Shown here: piece after piece, positions 55,401 to 64,000 of the stretch | How positions within the stretch are numbered: the first letter of the stretch is position 1 | Layout: each line of letters starts with the position of its first letter | Assembly: GCF_009866765.1 (NCBI RefSeq) | Contig: NZ_CP019431.1 | Coordinates: forward strand, 3,410,001 to 3,474,000 | Length of the DNA stretch: 64,000 bases | From: Pseudomonas sp. S35 | Lineage (GTDB): Bacteria; Pseudomonadota; Gammaproteobacteria; Pseudomonadales; Pseudomonadaceae | Reading direction: 5' to 3' | Notes under the pieces: generated by a model | The model's database searches: none | The model's input: only the letters and a program-made list of their open reading frames with translations | What the model was told of the DNA's origin: nothing | Translations under genes and position numbers: made by a program

Positions 55401-56168
55401 ATGCCAATGAAGCCTGCCTCCCTCAGTGAAGGCCGTCGCGGCCCCGCGCAAATCTGGAACAGCGCCCCGCAACTGGTGCAAGTCCCACCTATCTCTGCCA
55501 CTTCGCTGGTCCCTGCGGGGGCGCGCGTGGTGGTCATCGCGCCCCATCCCGGCGACGAAGTGCTGGCCTGCGGCGGTATGCTGCAACTGCTCAGTACCCT
55601 GGAATACCCCCTGCAACTCATCTCCATTACCGACGGCAGCGCCAGCCACCCCGGCTCCCATCTGTGGCCAGCCAGCCGTTTGAGTGTGGTGCGGCCCCAG
55701 GAAAGCGCCGAGGCGCTGCGCCGCCTGGGCTTGCCCATGCACAGCCTGAAGTGGATTCGCGGCGGTTTTTGCGACAACGCCCTGGCGGCCCGTGAACCGC
55801 AACTGAGCCCCTTTATCGCGCGTTACCTGCAACCAGGCGATGTGGTGTTTACCACCTGGCGCAACGACGGCAACCCAGACCACGACGCCGTCGGCCGCGC
55901 CAGCGCCAAGGCGTGCAACCTGGTGGGTGCGCAGTTGTATGAGCTGCCGATCTGGGCCTGGCACTGGCCCGCACGCGAAGGTGCGCTGATCCCCTGGCAA
56001 CGCGCACGCAAGGTGCGCCTGAACACCTGGAGCGTGGCGCGCAAACTCCATGCGGTCCATGCGTTTGCCAGCCAGTTGGTGGGGGACCCCGCGATCGGCC
56101 TGCCACCGATACTGGCCCAGGTGTTGCTGGAGCGGATACGCGACCCTTACGAAATCGTGTTCGCCTGA
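55401..56168 (+). CDS. PIG-L/LmbE-family paralogue with altered active site (HPGDE)
   Basis: 255 residues from ATG 55401 (AAGGA upstream; ATG 55407 is possible). It is clearly homologous along its full length to the product of 53219-53977: LISITDGSASHPGS, RLSVVRPQESAEALRRLGLPMHSLKW and FASQLVGDPAIGL. The catalytic motif reads APHPGDEVLACGG: the first Asp, the general base in MshB-type enzymes, is Gly, while the zinc-binding His and second Asp and the DHDAVGRA His are kept. It may be a binding or regulatory partner, or use another base. Confidence 0.82.
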   Translation: MPMKPASLSEGRRGPAQIWNSAPQLVQVPPISATSLVPAGARVVVIAPHPGDEVLACGGMLQLLSTLEYPLQLISITDGSASHPGSHLWPASRLSVVRPQESAEALRRLGLPMHSLKWIRGGFCDNALAAREPQLSPFIARYLQPGDVVFTTWRNDGNPDHDAVGRASAKACNLVGAQLYELPIWAWHWPAREGALIPWQRARKVRLNTWSVARKLHAVHAFASQLVGDPAIGLPPILAQVLLERIRDPYEIVFA

Positions 56169-56417
56169 CAGCACACACGTCTGTACCTGTTATTTCTCAC
56201 AGTAGCGGCCGCGAGGGTGTGCGGCTAAGGTGCAAAAAGTGCTGCACCGGTTCAGGTGCAGTCGAGAAAGCCATGCCAACCCTTTGCATTGGCCGGTGTT
56301 TTCAGATTCAGGTAGCCCGTCGTCCCTGGTCCGTATCGCGTTTGTTGTTGCCATGGTCTTTAACCGTGCCTGTCACCCGGCACCGTGGAGATAGGTTGCA
56401 CTGCGCGAGGATGGATC

Positions 56418-58982
56418 ATGAGCAAACGACTTCCCCCCTTGGCTTGCCTGGGCGTGGCCATCGCTGCAACGTCCTGGTTGGCTGCCTGGCCTGGCAGTAC
56501 ACAGGCCTGCACGTTGACCGTCACACCAGGTGACGACGTGATTAACTGCAACAGTGGCGCAGCCGGCGCGCTTGTGGACACGCAGGGCAACAACAGCCTG
56601 ACTTTCTCCTCCGGCAACGGCAGCGTGACCGGAGTGACCTATGGCGCCGGAAACGACCTGATCGAGCTCAATACACCGGATGCCGTGATTGGTGTCGGCG
56701 GCGTCAGCATGGGGGATGGCGCGAATATTTTCCGGCTGTTCCAAGGGCAGGTCCAATCACTGGTAATCCAGGGCGCTGGTGCCGATATCGTGCAAGTCAG
56801 CGGCGGACAAGCCCGAGCCATCAACCAGGGCGCCGGCGCCGACAGCGCCGCCATCAGTGGGGGTACGATCCTGTCGCTGGCACAAGGGGATGGCATCGAT
56901 GTGTTTACGATGAGCGCCGGTACCATCACGGGGGCCTTTGAGGATGGTGACCAAGCGCTGATGACCGGCGGTAGCATCGGCCGCGTCGACATGAAACTCG
57001 ACAACAACGTCTTTGATATGCGCGGCGGAACCATCATCGGCAACCTCGTCGCCGGTTTCGGCAACGATACGATCCTGGTGTCAGGCACCAGTTACATTGG
57101 CGGCAACATCAGCGTCAGTGGGGGTACCGACATTATTAAAATCACCGGCGGTACGGTGAACGGGCAAATTCTCGCCAGCTTTGGCGAGGACCAATTGGAG
57201 TGGGATGGAGGCGGCGAGATCCACTCGTTTGTATTGATGGGCGGCGATAACGATACGGCGCTGCTGAAGAACCTGACAGAAGCCCTCGTAGCCCCCACCC
57301 CCCTGGTGGACGGCGGCCTGGGGACCGACATCTTGACCTTTGACAACACCAAGGTCAGCACGCCCGAGCGCTATGCCAACTGGGAAACCGTGAACCTGGA
57401 TAACAACTCGCAACTGACCCTCGGCGGTACCTTCACCCTCGGTGATACCGGCACCGGCACGGGCACCCTGAACGTGCATGGCGCCAGTGCATTGCTGGTC
57501 AGCACGGGCGTGATCAACCCGTTCACCACTGGCCAACTGGCGACCTTGAGCAACAGCGGACTGATCGACATGACCACCGCCAGCGCCAGCACCACTGACA
57601 CCCTCACGGTCAATGGTAACTACACCGGCACTGGTGGCCAGCTCGCGCTGCAAAGTGTATTGGGTGGCGACGGTTCGCCCAGCGACAAACTGGTGGTCAG
57701 CCAAGGGACGATGCAAGGCAGTACCAGCATCCGCGTGACCAACCTCGGCGGTGCCGGGGCGGCCACCCTGCAAGATGGCATCCAAGTGGTGCAGGCACTC
57801 AACGGCGCCACCAGCAGTGGCACCGCGTTTTCGCTCGGCGCACCGGTGTCTGCCGGGGCGTTCGACTATTACCTGTTCAAGGGCGGTGTAACGGCCGGTA
57901 CCGCAGAAAACTACTACCTGCGCTCGACCATTCCTGTGGTGCCGCCGGACCCGGTGATTATCGTGCCGCTGCCAACCCCCGTCCCTGGTGAACCACCGCT
58001 GCCGACCAACCCCGGAACCACCCCGATTCCTATCTATCGCCCGGAAGTGCCGCTTTATGCCGCGCTGTTCCCAGCCGCGCAGCAGATGGTGCTGGGTATG
58101 CTCGGCACCTTTCACCAACGCATGGGCGACCAGCGCCAGCAACAGCAAACCGGCACGTTGCCGGCGGGTTGGGGCCGGGTCTATGGCAGCAGCAGTCGTC
58201 AGAGTTTCGCGGGAACGGTCAACCCAACGCTGGACAGCTCGGTGACGGGCTTCCAGGTCGGTAGCGATGTGTACGCCAGCGCAATGGGCGATGGTCAGCA
58301 GCGCATGGGGTTCTTTGTCGGCCATAGCCGCCTCAAAGGCACGGTCAAGGGCTTCAACGGCGGCAGGCAAGGCAAGGATGCTGGCAAGACCACCTTGCGT
58401 GGAGACAGCCTGGGGGTTTACTGGACGCTGATCGGCGCCAACCAGGCCTACCTTGACCTGGTGTTGATGGGCACGCGCTTCAACGGCAACAACGAATCGG
58501 ACCGTGGCGTGAAGATGGACACCCACGGGCATAACGTTACCGCGTCCGCCGAAGTCGGCTGGCCAATTCCGGTGAGCAGCCATTGGGTCGCAGAGCCCCA
58601 GGCACAAGTGATCGTCAGCAAGACCCGGCTGGACAGCCAGAACGACGGTGTTTCAGATGTGTCCTATGACGCCGATACCAGCCTCACCACGCGCCTGGGA
58701 ATCCGCCTGCGCGGCAACTATCAGGTGCGTGGCATGCCGCTGCAACCCTATGTGCGGGCCAATGTCTGGCACAACAGCGCCGGGCAGAACACCGTCACGT
58801 TTGCCGACGTCACTCACATCGACACCGAGCAGAAGTCCACCACCCTGGACATGAACGTCGGGGCCACGCTGCAGGTGGCCACGGGCATCAGCCTGTACGG
58901 TGAAGCGGGCTACAACCGCAACCTGGACAGCAACACCTTCAACGGTCGCCAAGTGACGGCTGGCCTGAGAATTGAGTTCTGA
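56418..58982 (+). CDS. autotransporter with repeat-built passenger domain
   Basis: 854 residues from ATG 56418. The signal peptide ends near STQA (residue 30). Residues about 73-285 consist of roughly ten repeats of 19-22 residues of the type GAGAD...VSGG (QGAGADIVQVSGG, QGAGADSAAISGG, GFGNDTILVSG), probably a beta-helix. Residues about 290-520 are Ser/Thr/Gly-rich, then comes a Pro-rich linker (VPPDPVIIVPLPTPVPGEP) and the autotransporter barrel (about 550-854) from AGWGRVYGSSSRQSFAG to the terminal Phe in GLRIEF. It is probably a surface adhesin; no catalytic motif is visible. The last 44 bases overlap the opposite-strand permease gene. Confidence 0.88.
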   Translation: MSKRLPPLACLGVAIAATSWLAAWPGSTQACTLTVTPGDDVINCNSGAAGALVDTQGNNSLTFSSGNGSVTGVTYGAGNDLIELNTPDAVIGVGGVSMGDGANIFRLFQGQVQSLVIQGAGADIVQVSGGQARAINQGAGADSAAISGGTILSLAQGDGIDVFTMSAGTITGAFEDGDQALMTGGSIGRVDMKLDNNVFDMRGGTIIGNLVAGFGNDTILVSGTSYIGGNISVSGGTDIIKITGGTVNGQILASFGEDQLEWDGGGEIHSFVLMGGDNDTALLKNLTEALVAPTPLVDGGLGTDILTFDNTKVSTPERYANWETVNLDNNSQLTLGGTFTLGDTGTGTGTLNVHGASALLVSTGVINPFTTGQLATLSNSGLIDMTTASASTTDTLTVNGNYTGTGGQLALQSVLGGDGSPSDKLVVSQGTMQGSTSIRVTNLGGAGAATLQDGIQVVQALNGATSSGTAFSLGAPVSAGAFDYYLFKGGVTAGTAENYYLRSTIPVVPPDPVIIVPLPTPVPGEPPLPTNPGTTPIPIYRPEVPLYAALFPAAQQMVLGMLGTFHQRMGDQRQQQQTGTLPAGWGRVYGSSSRQSFAGTVNPTLDSSVTGFQVGSDVYASAMGDGQQRMGFFVGHSRLKGTVKGFNGGRQGKDAGKTTLRGDSLGVYWTLIGANQAYLDLVLMGTRFNGNNESDRGVKMDTHGHNVTASAEVGWPIPVSSHWVAEPQAQVIVSKTRLDSQNDGVSDVSYDADTSLTTRLGIRLRGNYQVRGMPLQPYVRANVWHNSAGQNTVTFADVTHIDTEQKSTTLDMNVGATLQVATGISLYGEAGYNRNLDSNTFNGRQVTAGLRIEF

Positions 58983-60342
58983 TCTGGTAGGCAATCGCCA
59001 GCCAGACAAACCAGGCCGGCATCACGCACAGCGCCAGGCGTGTGTCCGGCCGTAACGCCAACAGGCAGAGCACAAAGACGAGGAACGCCAGGGAAAACCA
59101 CGCCATCGGCACCCCGCCAGGCATTTTGTAGAGGGAGGTCGCGTGCAGGTCCGGGCGTTTCTTACGGTAGGCGATGTAGGACGCGAGGATGGTCGACCAG
59201 GTGAAAATCACCAGGATCGCCGACACCGTCGACACGATGGTGAAAGCGGTCATCACCTCCGGCACCACAAACAGCAACACCAGGCCCAACAGCATCAGCA
59301 GCGTGGTAAACGCCAGGCTGATAAACGGCACGCTGCTGCTCGACAGCCGCCGGAAGATACCCGGCGCGTCGCCCAGATCAGCCAAGCCGAACAACATGCG
59401 GCTGGCGGAAAACACCCCACTGTTGGCCGAGGATGCCGCCGAGGTGAGCACCACGAAATTGACGATCCCCGCCGCTGCCGGAAACCCCGCCACCAGGAAC
59501 AATTCAACGAACGGGCTTTTGCTCGGCGACACCTGCTGCCATGAGGTCACCGCGATAATGCACGTCAATGCCAGCACGTAGAACAGGATAATCCGCAGCG
59601 GGATCGAGTTGATCGCCTTGGGCAAAGTCTTCTCCGGCGCGCGGGTTTCGGCGGCTGCCGTGCCGATCAGCTCGGTGCCGGCAAAGGAAAAGATCGCCAT
59701 CTGGAACCCGGCAAAAAAACCGAACAGGCCGTTGGGAAACGCTGCTTGTTTGTCCAACAAGTGGCTCAATGACGCCGTGACCCCGGTGGGCGAAACAAAC
59801 GAGCTGGCGATCAGCACCACACTCACGCCAATCAGCGTGACCACGGCGATGATCTTGATGATCGCGAACCAGAACTCCACTTCGCCAAACAGCCTGACCG
59901 TCAGCACATTCAACGCAAACAGCGTCAACAACATGCCCACGGCCGGCATCCAGGCGGGTACATCGGCAAACCAATACTGGAAAAACCCGCCGACCACCAC
60001 GGCATCCCCCACCACCGCCACGCTCCAGCTCAGCCAATACGACCAACCAAGAAAAAACGCCGCACGCGGCCCCAGGTACGCGCCGGCAAAGTCGGCAAAG
60101 CTCTTGAAGTTGAGATTGGACAGCAGCAGCTCACCCATGGCGCGCATCACGAAATACACAAACAGCCCGATGATCATGTAGATCAGGATGATCGAGGTGC
60201 CCGACAGCGCGATGATCTTGCCGGAGCCCATGAACAGACCGGTGCCGATTGCGCCGCCCATGGCCATCAACTGGATATGGCGGTTGCTCAGGGTGCGTTG
60301 CAACGCAGGCTTTTCATAAAGCCTGGACGTGGTTGTTTTCAT
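58939..60342 (-). CDS. APC-family amino-acid/amine permease
   Basis: 467 residues from ATG 60342 (AGAGG upstream). The amino-acid-permease start (LSNRHIQLMAMGGAIGTGLFMGSGKII) and FAGTELIGTAAAETRAPEKTLPKAINSIP are those of the AAT branch (CycA, AnsP, GabP). About 12 helices are seen. It lies 61 bases downstream of the acetylpolyamine-amidohydrolase-like gene on the same strand, so the transported substrate may feed that enzyme. Its final 14 codons are antisense to the end of the autotransporter gene. Confidence 0.88.
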   Translation of the reverse strand: MKTTTSRLYEKPALQRTLSNRHIQLMAMGGAIGTGLFMGSGKIIALSGTSIILIYMIIGLFVYFVMRAMGELLLSNLNFKSFADFAGAYLGPRAAFFLGWSYWLSWSVAVVGDAVVVGGFFQYWFADVPAWMPAVGMLLTLFALNVLTVRLFGEVEFWFAIIKIIAVVTLIGVSVVLIASSFVSPTGVTASLSHLLDKQAAFPNGLFGFFAGFQMAIFSFAGTELIGTAAAETRAPEKTLPKAINSIPLRIILFYVLALTCIIAVTSWQQVSPSKSPFVELFLVAGFPAAAGIVNFVVLTSAASSANSGVFSASRMLFGLADLGDAPGIFRRLSSSSVPFISLAFTTLLMLLGLVLLFVVPEVMTAFTIVSTVSAILVIFTWSTILASYIAYRKKRPDLHATSLYKMPGGVPMAWFSLAFLVFVLCLLALRPDTRLALCVMPAWFVWLAIAYQIRTQFSGQPSLGDR

Positions 60343-60403
60343 CACAAAACCTCTTGTTATGTTTTTGAGTTTTGGCAGAAAAAAAGTACAGCGGTCGGCG
60401 TTA

Positions 60404-61438
60404 TCAGGCGGTTTTGCTTTCGAAACCGTGCAACACGTTGACGGCATTGATGCCGATCTCATCGACCATGTAGCCACCCTCCATCACGAACAGCGTCGGC
60501 ACGCCCACGCTGGCGATGATCTCGCCCATGCCGAGGAAGTCGTCGCTGTCGAGCAGAAAGTGGCTAATGGGGTCGTCCTTGAAGGTGTCGACGCCAAGGG
60601 AAATCACCAGCACGTCAGGGGCGAAGTGTTTCAGCCGCTGGCACGCGTCGATCAGCGCGGTTTTGTAGCGATCCCAGGCGGTGTTTTTCGGCAACGGATA
60701 ATTCAGGTTGAAGCCCTCCCCGGCACCGACGCCACGCTCGCTGCCAGCGCCGGAAAAGTACGGGTAGGACACTGCGGGCTCGCCATGCAGCGAGATGAAC
60801 AGCACATCCGCGCGGTCGTAGAAAATATTCTGCGTGCCGTTGCCGTGATGGAAATCCACATCCAGTACCGCGACGCGCTTGGCGCCCTGGGTGATGGCCT
60901 GTTGCGCGGCAATCGCGGCGTTGTTGAGGTAGCAATACCCGCCCATGTACTCACGGGCAGCGTGGTGGCCGGGTGGACGGCACAGGGCGAAGGCGCTGTA
61001 GTGGCCTTCGTCGATCAGCGCCAGGCCGGTGAGCGCGATGTCCGCGCTGGTCTTGACCGCGTTCCAAGTGGTGGCGGTGATCGGCGAACCGGCGTCCATG
61101 GCAAAGAAGCCCAGCTTGCCGTCGATAAAATCCGGCACCTGCGTGTTGGCCAGGTCGCGTACGGGCCACACCAGTGGCAACGCATCATGGCTGCGACCGA
61201 TGGCCGTCCATTCGGCCCAGGCACTTTCCAGAAACGCCACGTAGCGCTCGCTGTGTGCGTTGACGTAACACGCACGGTCAAAGCTGCGCGGCACGATGAT
61301 ATCGCCCAGTCCCACGAACTGGACCCGGTCACGTACGGTGTCGGCTCGGCTGGGTTGTTCGAACGACGGCTTGAGCACGCCATCCTTCAATTCGGTGCCG
61401 TGGTGCAAACGGTGAGCATCACTAAAAACAGTCAGCAT
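60404..61438 (-). CDS. acetylpolyamine amidohydrolase-like enzyme (histone deacetylase fold)
   Basis: 344 residues from ATG 61438, matching the usual length of bacterial acetylpolyamine amidohydrolases. The zinc-enzyme motifs are all present: RPPGHHAAREYMGGYCYLNN (His-His pair), VLDVDFHHGNGTQNIFY (zinc Asp and His), SLGVDTFKDDPIS (zinc Asp) and MEGGYMVDEIG (Tyr). It would deacetylate acetylputrescine, acetylcadaverine or a similar amide in the cytoplasm. It is divergent from an Lrp-type gene and followed by a permease gene. Confidence 0.87.
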   Translation of the reverse strand: MLTVFSDAHRLHHGTELKDGVLKPSFEQPSRADTVRDRVQFVGLGDIIVPRSFDRACYVNAHSERYVAFLESAWAEWTAIGRSHDALPLVWPVRDLANTQVPDFIDGKLGFFAMDAGSPITATTWNAVKTSADIALTGLALIDEGHYSAFALCRPPGHHAAREYMGGYCYLNNAAIAAQQAITQGAKRVAVLDVDFHHGNGTQNIFYDRADVLFISLHGEPAVSYPYFSGAGSERGVGAGEGFNLNYPLPKNTAWDRYKTALIDACQRLKHFAPDVLVISLGVDTFKDDPISHFLLDSDDFLGMGEIIASVGVPTLFVMEGGYMVDEIGINAVNVLHGFESKTA

Positions 61439-61558
61439 AGGGGGATATCCGCCAGTAAAAGACAGGTCTATTTTGTTCTGGCGGCGCGGGGCTTTCTTTG
61501 CTTTTACTTCTGGCACTGGTAGCTTTATAGGGAGTTTTTACCCCTGAAAGAGGCGAAT

Positions 61559-62050
61559 ATGAAAAATAAAACCAGACAGGTCGTTCTCGATGACACCGAT
61601 CTCGCCATCCTCGCCTTGCTGCAGGAAGACGCGAGTATTTCCAACGCCCAACTCAGCGAGCGCCTGTCCCTGAGCCTCACGCCCTGCTGGCGCCGCCGCA
61701 AGCGCCTGGAGGAAGAAGGCGTGATCAAGGACTACCAGGCCAATCTGGATCGCAAGTTGCTGGGGCTGGACATCATGGCGTTTGTGCATGTGCGCTTTGC
61801 GATCCACACCGACCATGCGCCGGATGCCTTTGAAGCCGTGGTCAAAGACCTGCCCGAGGTGTTGTCGTGTCACAAGATCACCGGCGATGCGGATTATCTG
61901 TTGCAGGTGCTAGCGGAGGATCTGGACAGCTACAGCGAGTTTGTGGAAAGCGTGCTGAGGCGGCAGTTGGGGATCGCGTCGATCCAGTCGAGCCTGGCGT
62001 TGCGCGAGGTGAAAGCGACCAGTCGGGTGGCGATTCCAAAGCGCAATTGA
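61559..62050 (+). CDS. Lrp/AsnC-family transcriptional regulator
   Basis: 163 residues. The helix-turn-helix is at the N-terminus (LDDTDLAILALLQEDASISNAQLSERLSLSLTPCWRRRKRLEEEGVIKDY), and the RAM ligand domain follows (VVKDLPEVLSCHKITGDADYLLQVLAEDLDSYSEFVE). It is divergent from the amidohydrolase-permease genes across a 120-base gap, so it likely controls them in response to an amino acid or amine. Confidence 0.92.
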   Translation: MKNKTRQVVLDDTDLAILALLQEDASISNAQLSERLSLSLTPCWRRRKRLEEEGVIKDYQANLDRKLLGLDIMAFVHVRFAIHTDHAPDAFEAVVKDLPEVLSCHKITGDADYLLQVLAEDLDSYSEFVESVLRRQLGIASIQSSLALREVKATSRVAIPKRN

Positions 62051-62171
62051 GGAAAGTCAAACGGCGTTCAGTCACGGCAGATGATGGCTAAATGCCCTGC
62101 CCCAGGATGTGAAAAATTCGTTAACTAATTATCCCCAAAGGCTTTTTCCTACAGAAACAATCTGGCACACT

Positions 62172-62205
62172 GATGCGAATAATTATCAACATCTTTATTA
62201 TTCGC
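62172..62205 (+). promoter_or_regulatory. Fur-like site within an inverted repeat, upstream of receptor gene
   Basis: GCGAATAAT (62175-62183) and ATTATTCGC (62197-62205) form a perfect inverted repeat over a 13-base spacer. The left half, with GAATAATTATCAAC, resembles a Fur box. It lies 32-65 bases before the receptor start, suiting iron repression. Confidence 0.5.
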
Positions 62206-62236
62206 CAAGGACGGTACTTAGGGGAGAGTCCGTTTC

Positions 62237-64000
62237 ATGTCAGTGCAACAACCCGGCGGTAAAGGTTTTACACCCAGTTTGATCGCGCTGGCGGTCTGTC
62301 TGGCCACCTCACAGGTGGCCTTCGCCGCCGATGCCCAAGCGCCGGCCACCACGCTGGAACTGGGCGCCACCCAAGTCTCCGGCGAGCAGCAGTTGGGCGA
62401 GACCACTGAAGGCACGCAGTCCTACACCACTGGCGCGATGAAAACCGCGACCAAGCTGCCCCTGACCCTGCGAGAAACCCCACAAGCTGTCACCGTGATC
62501 ACGCGCCAGCGCATGGATGACCAGGCAATGACCAGCATCAACGACGTGGTCAACGCCACGCCCGGGCTGTTCCTGAACTACTCCAATGGCCCTGGCCGGC
62601 AGTCCTACACCTCGCGTGGTTTCGACATCGATAACCTGATGTATGACGGCATCCCGAGCGGCTACAACGGCGTTTCCGTCGGTGCCCAGCCGAACCTGGC
62701 GATGTTCGACCGTGTTGAAGTGGTGCGCGGTGCCACTGGCCTGGTGACGGGCGCGGGCAACCCGTCGGCCGCCATCAACCTGATCCGCAAGCGGCCATTG
62801 GATGAGCAGAAAGTCACCCTCACCGGCGCCGCCGGCAGCTGGGACGACTACCGTGGCGAGCTGGATGCGTCCAGCCCGCTCAATGACAGCGGCACCTGGC
62901 GCGGTCGGGTGGTGACCTCCTACCGCGACGCCAACAGCTTCATCGACAATGCCGAGGAATATCACGGCCTGTTCTACGCCGTCACCGAAGCCGACCTGAG
63001 CGAAGACACCACCCTCACCCTCGGTTACTCGAACCAAAAGGACAAGACCAACTACTTCTGGGGCTCGTCGATGATCGGCCAGGACGGCCATCACTTGGAC
63101 CTGCCGCGCTCCTACAACCCCGGCACCGATTGGGAAAACAAGGACCAGGAGATCAACACCGTCTTCGCCGAACTGCGCCAGAACCTGGCCAACGACTGGA
63201 AACTGCAGGTCAACGCCAACTACGCCGAGCAGAAAGCCTTGTTCTCGGGCTCCTATCAATCGCGCTGGGCGGCGGACAAGTCGCTGGGGCGCACGGTCTA
63301 CCAGGCCGCCTACGACGAAAACCAGGCCGGTGTCGACGCCTTCGTCAGTGGCCCGTTCCAGGCATTCGGGCGCACCCATGAACTGGTGGTCGGCGCCAGC
63401 CGCCGCATCTACGACATGACCAGCCACGACTACAGCCCATACGACACCAAATGGCCGATCAACGCCGGAAAACCGGACTTCGTGCACACCACCGACACCC
63501 GCGAAATCACCACCCAGGACGGCGTCTACGTGACCACGCGCCTGAGCCTGGCCGACCCGCTGAAGTTGATCCTCGGCGGGCGCCTGGACTGGTATGACTA
63601 CGATGCCCACGGCAGCAATAGCGGCGACTACAAGGTCACCCGCAACCTCACGCGCTACGCGGGGTTGATCTACGAGCTGGACGACCATCACTCGGTGTAT
63701 GTCAGCTACAGCGACATCTTCACGCCGCAGAGCGCCAAGGACACGTCCGGCACCCCGGTCAAGCCCATCGTCGGCAAGAACTACGAGGTCGGCGTCAAAG
63801 GCGAATACCTGGATGGCGCGCTGAACGCGAGCGTGGCGTTGTTCCGCGTCGACCAAGAAAACCGCGCCACGCAAGTGACCGTGCAAAACTGCCCGCAGAC
63901 CGAGTGCTATGAAGCCTCCGGCGAGATTCGCAGCCAGGGTATCGACTTCGAACTGCAAGGCGCCCTTACTGAAAACTGGCAGGTCGGCGGTGGTTACACC
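62237..64000 (+). CDS. TonB-dependent siderophore receptor (N-terminal part, cut by window end)
   Basis: 588 codons are open to the window end. ATG 62237 has GGGGAGAG upstream. A signal peptide (LIALAVCLATSQVAFAADA) is followed directly by the plug domain: LRETPQAVTVITRQRMDDQAM, DVVNATPGLFLNY, SRGFDIDNLMYDGIPS and FDRVEVVRGATGLVTGAGNPSAAINLIRKRP, the signature of ferric-siderophore receptors of the FpvA/FhuE/FoxA type. The extra N-terminal signalling domain that drives sigma-factor control is absent, so it is likely regulated by Fur only. The siderophore is unknown. Confidence 0.93.
   Translation, partial: MSVQQPGGKGFTPSLIALAVCLATSQVAFAADAQAPATTLELGATQVSGEQQLGETTEGTQSYTTGAMKTATKLPLTLRETPQAVTVITRQRMDDQAMTSINDVVNATPGLFLNYSNGPGRQSYTSRGFDIDNLMYDGIPSGYNGVSVGAQPNLAMFDRVEVVRGATGLVTGAGNPSAAINLIRKRPLDEQKVTLTGAAGSWDDYRGELDASSPLNDSGTWRGRVVTSYRDANSFIDNAEEYHGLFYAVTEADLSEDTTLTLGYSNQKDKTNYFWGSSMIGQDGHHLDLPRSYNPGTDWENKDQEINTVFAELRQNLANDWKLQVNANYAEQKALFSGSYQSRWAADKSLGRTVYQAAYDENQAGVDAFVSGPFQAFGRTHELVVGASRRIYDMTSHDYSPYDTKWPINAGKPDFVHTTDTREITTQDGVYVTTRLSLADPLKLILGGRLDWYDYDAHGSNSGDYKVTRNLTRYAGLIYELDDHHSVYVSYSDIFTPQSAKDTSGTPVKPIVGKNYEVGVKGEYLDGALNASVALFRVDQENRATQVTVQNCPQTECYEASGEIRSQGIDFELQGALTENWQVGGGYT

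Noticed and set aside
62089..62120. PvdS box (TAAAT ... CGT) before the siderophore receptor
   Set aside because: The distance between TAAAT and the next CGT is about 25 bases, not 16-17.
62309..63958. 549-codon open frame on the minus strand
   Set aside because: The plus strand carries a siderophore receptor with all plug motifs through the whole stretch; the antisense frame has none.

Overview
The window reads as chromosome of a Pseudomonas of the fluorescens group. The base composition is GC-rich and the genes are dense and often share overlapping start and stop codons. The gene set is typical of these bacteria: pvdQ, a BaeSR-type system with an RND pump, a 4-hydroxyproline operon, the trehalose/glycogen operon in the order glgA-treZ-malQ-treY-DUF2934-glgX, and REP-type palindromic repeats. 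No phage, IS element, CRISPR array or rRNA is visible. One tRNA (Cys) is present. Both ends cut through TonB-dependent receptor genes.

Region 1 (1-8938) looks like a scavenging locus: a TonB receptor tail, a class II aldolase, a binding protein and two permeases of a polar amino-acid ABC importer (no ATPase gene is seen here), a cystathionine beta-lyase-like C-S lyase, a DszB-like protein that keeps the Cys/His/Arg desulfinase signature, a second TonB receptor and an exported membrane dipeptidase. I infer uptake and breakdown of an organosulfur compound. A repeat element is fused to the 5' end of the binding-protein gene. Region 2 (8961-17211) has nested palindromes, then an RND efflux operon on the minus strand facing a divergent baeS-baeR pair. 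Region 3 (17239-27841) has a Pseudomonas-type trehalose synthase and a complete trans-4-hydroxyproline pathway (permease, epimerase, deaminase, semialdehyde dehydrogenase, D-hydroxyproline oxidoreductase) flanked by two AraC-type regulators.

Region 4 (28070-41000) is mixed: a 27-residue membrane protein, a LysE exporter, a glycine-rich lipoprotein, tRNA-Cys, pvdQ with a clear PvdS promoter box, a PA2384-like Fur-related regulator, a LysR/aldo-keto reductase pair, a chemoreceptor, a DUF411 protein, a DedA/YqaA-like protein, a hydrolase and a 2-hydroxyacid dehydrogenase.

Region 5 (41386-56168) starts with a sigma-54-like promoter and the alpha-glucan/trehalose genes. glgX runs directly into four tightly coupled genes of unknown pathway (acyl-CoA-dehydrogenase-like, PIG-L deacetylase, NodS-like methyltransferase, family 2 glycosyltransferase), followed by a second PIG-L paralogue whose catalytic Asp is replaced by Gly. 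This cassette and the DszB-like locus are the best candidates for undescribed biology. Region 6 (56418-64000) has an autotransporter with a short tandem repeat in its passenger, an amino-acid/amine permease with an acetylpolyamine-amidohydrolase-like enzyme and a divergent Lrp regulator, and the start of a siderophore receptor preceded by a Fur-like palindrome. All functions come from reading motifs and remembered families; no searches were run.
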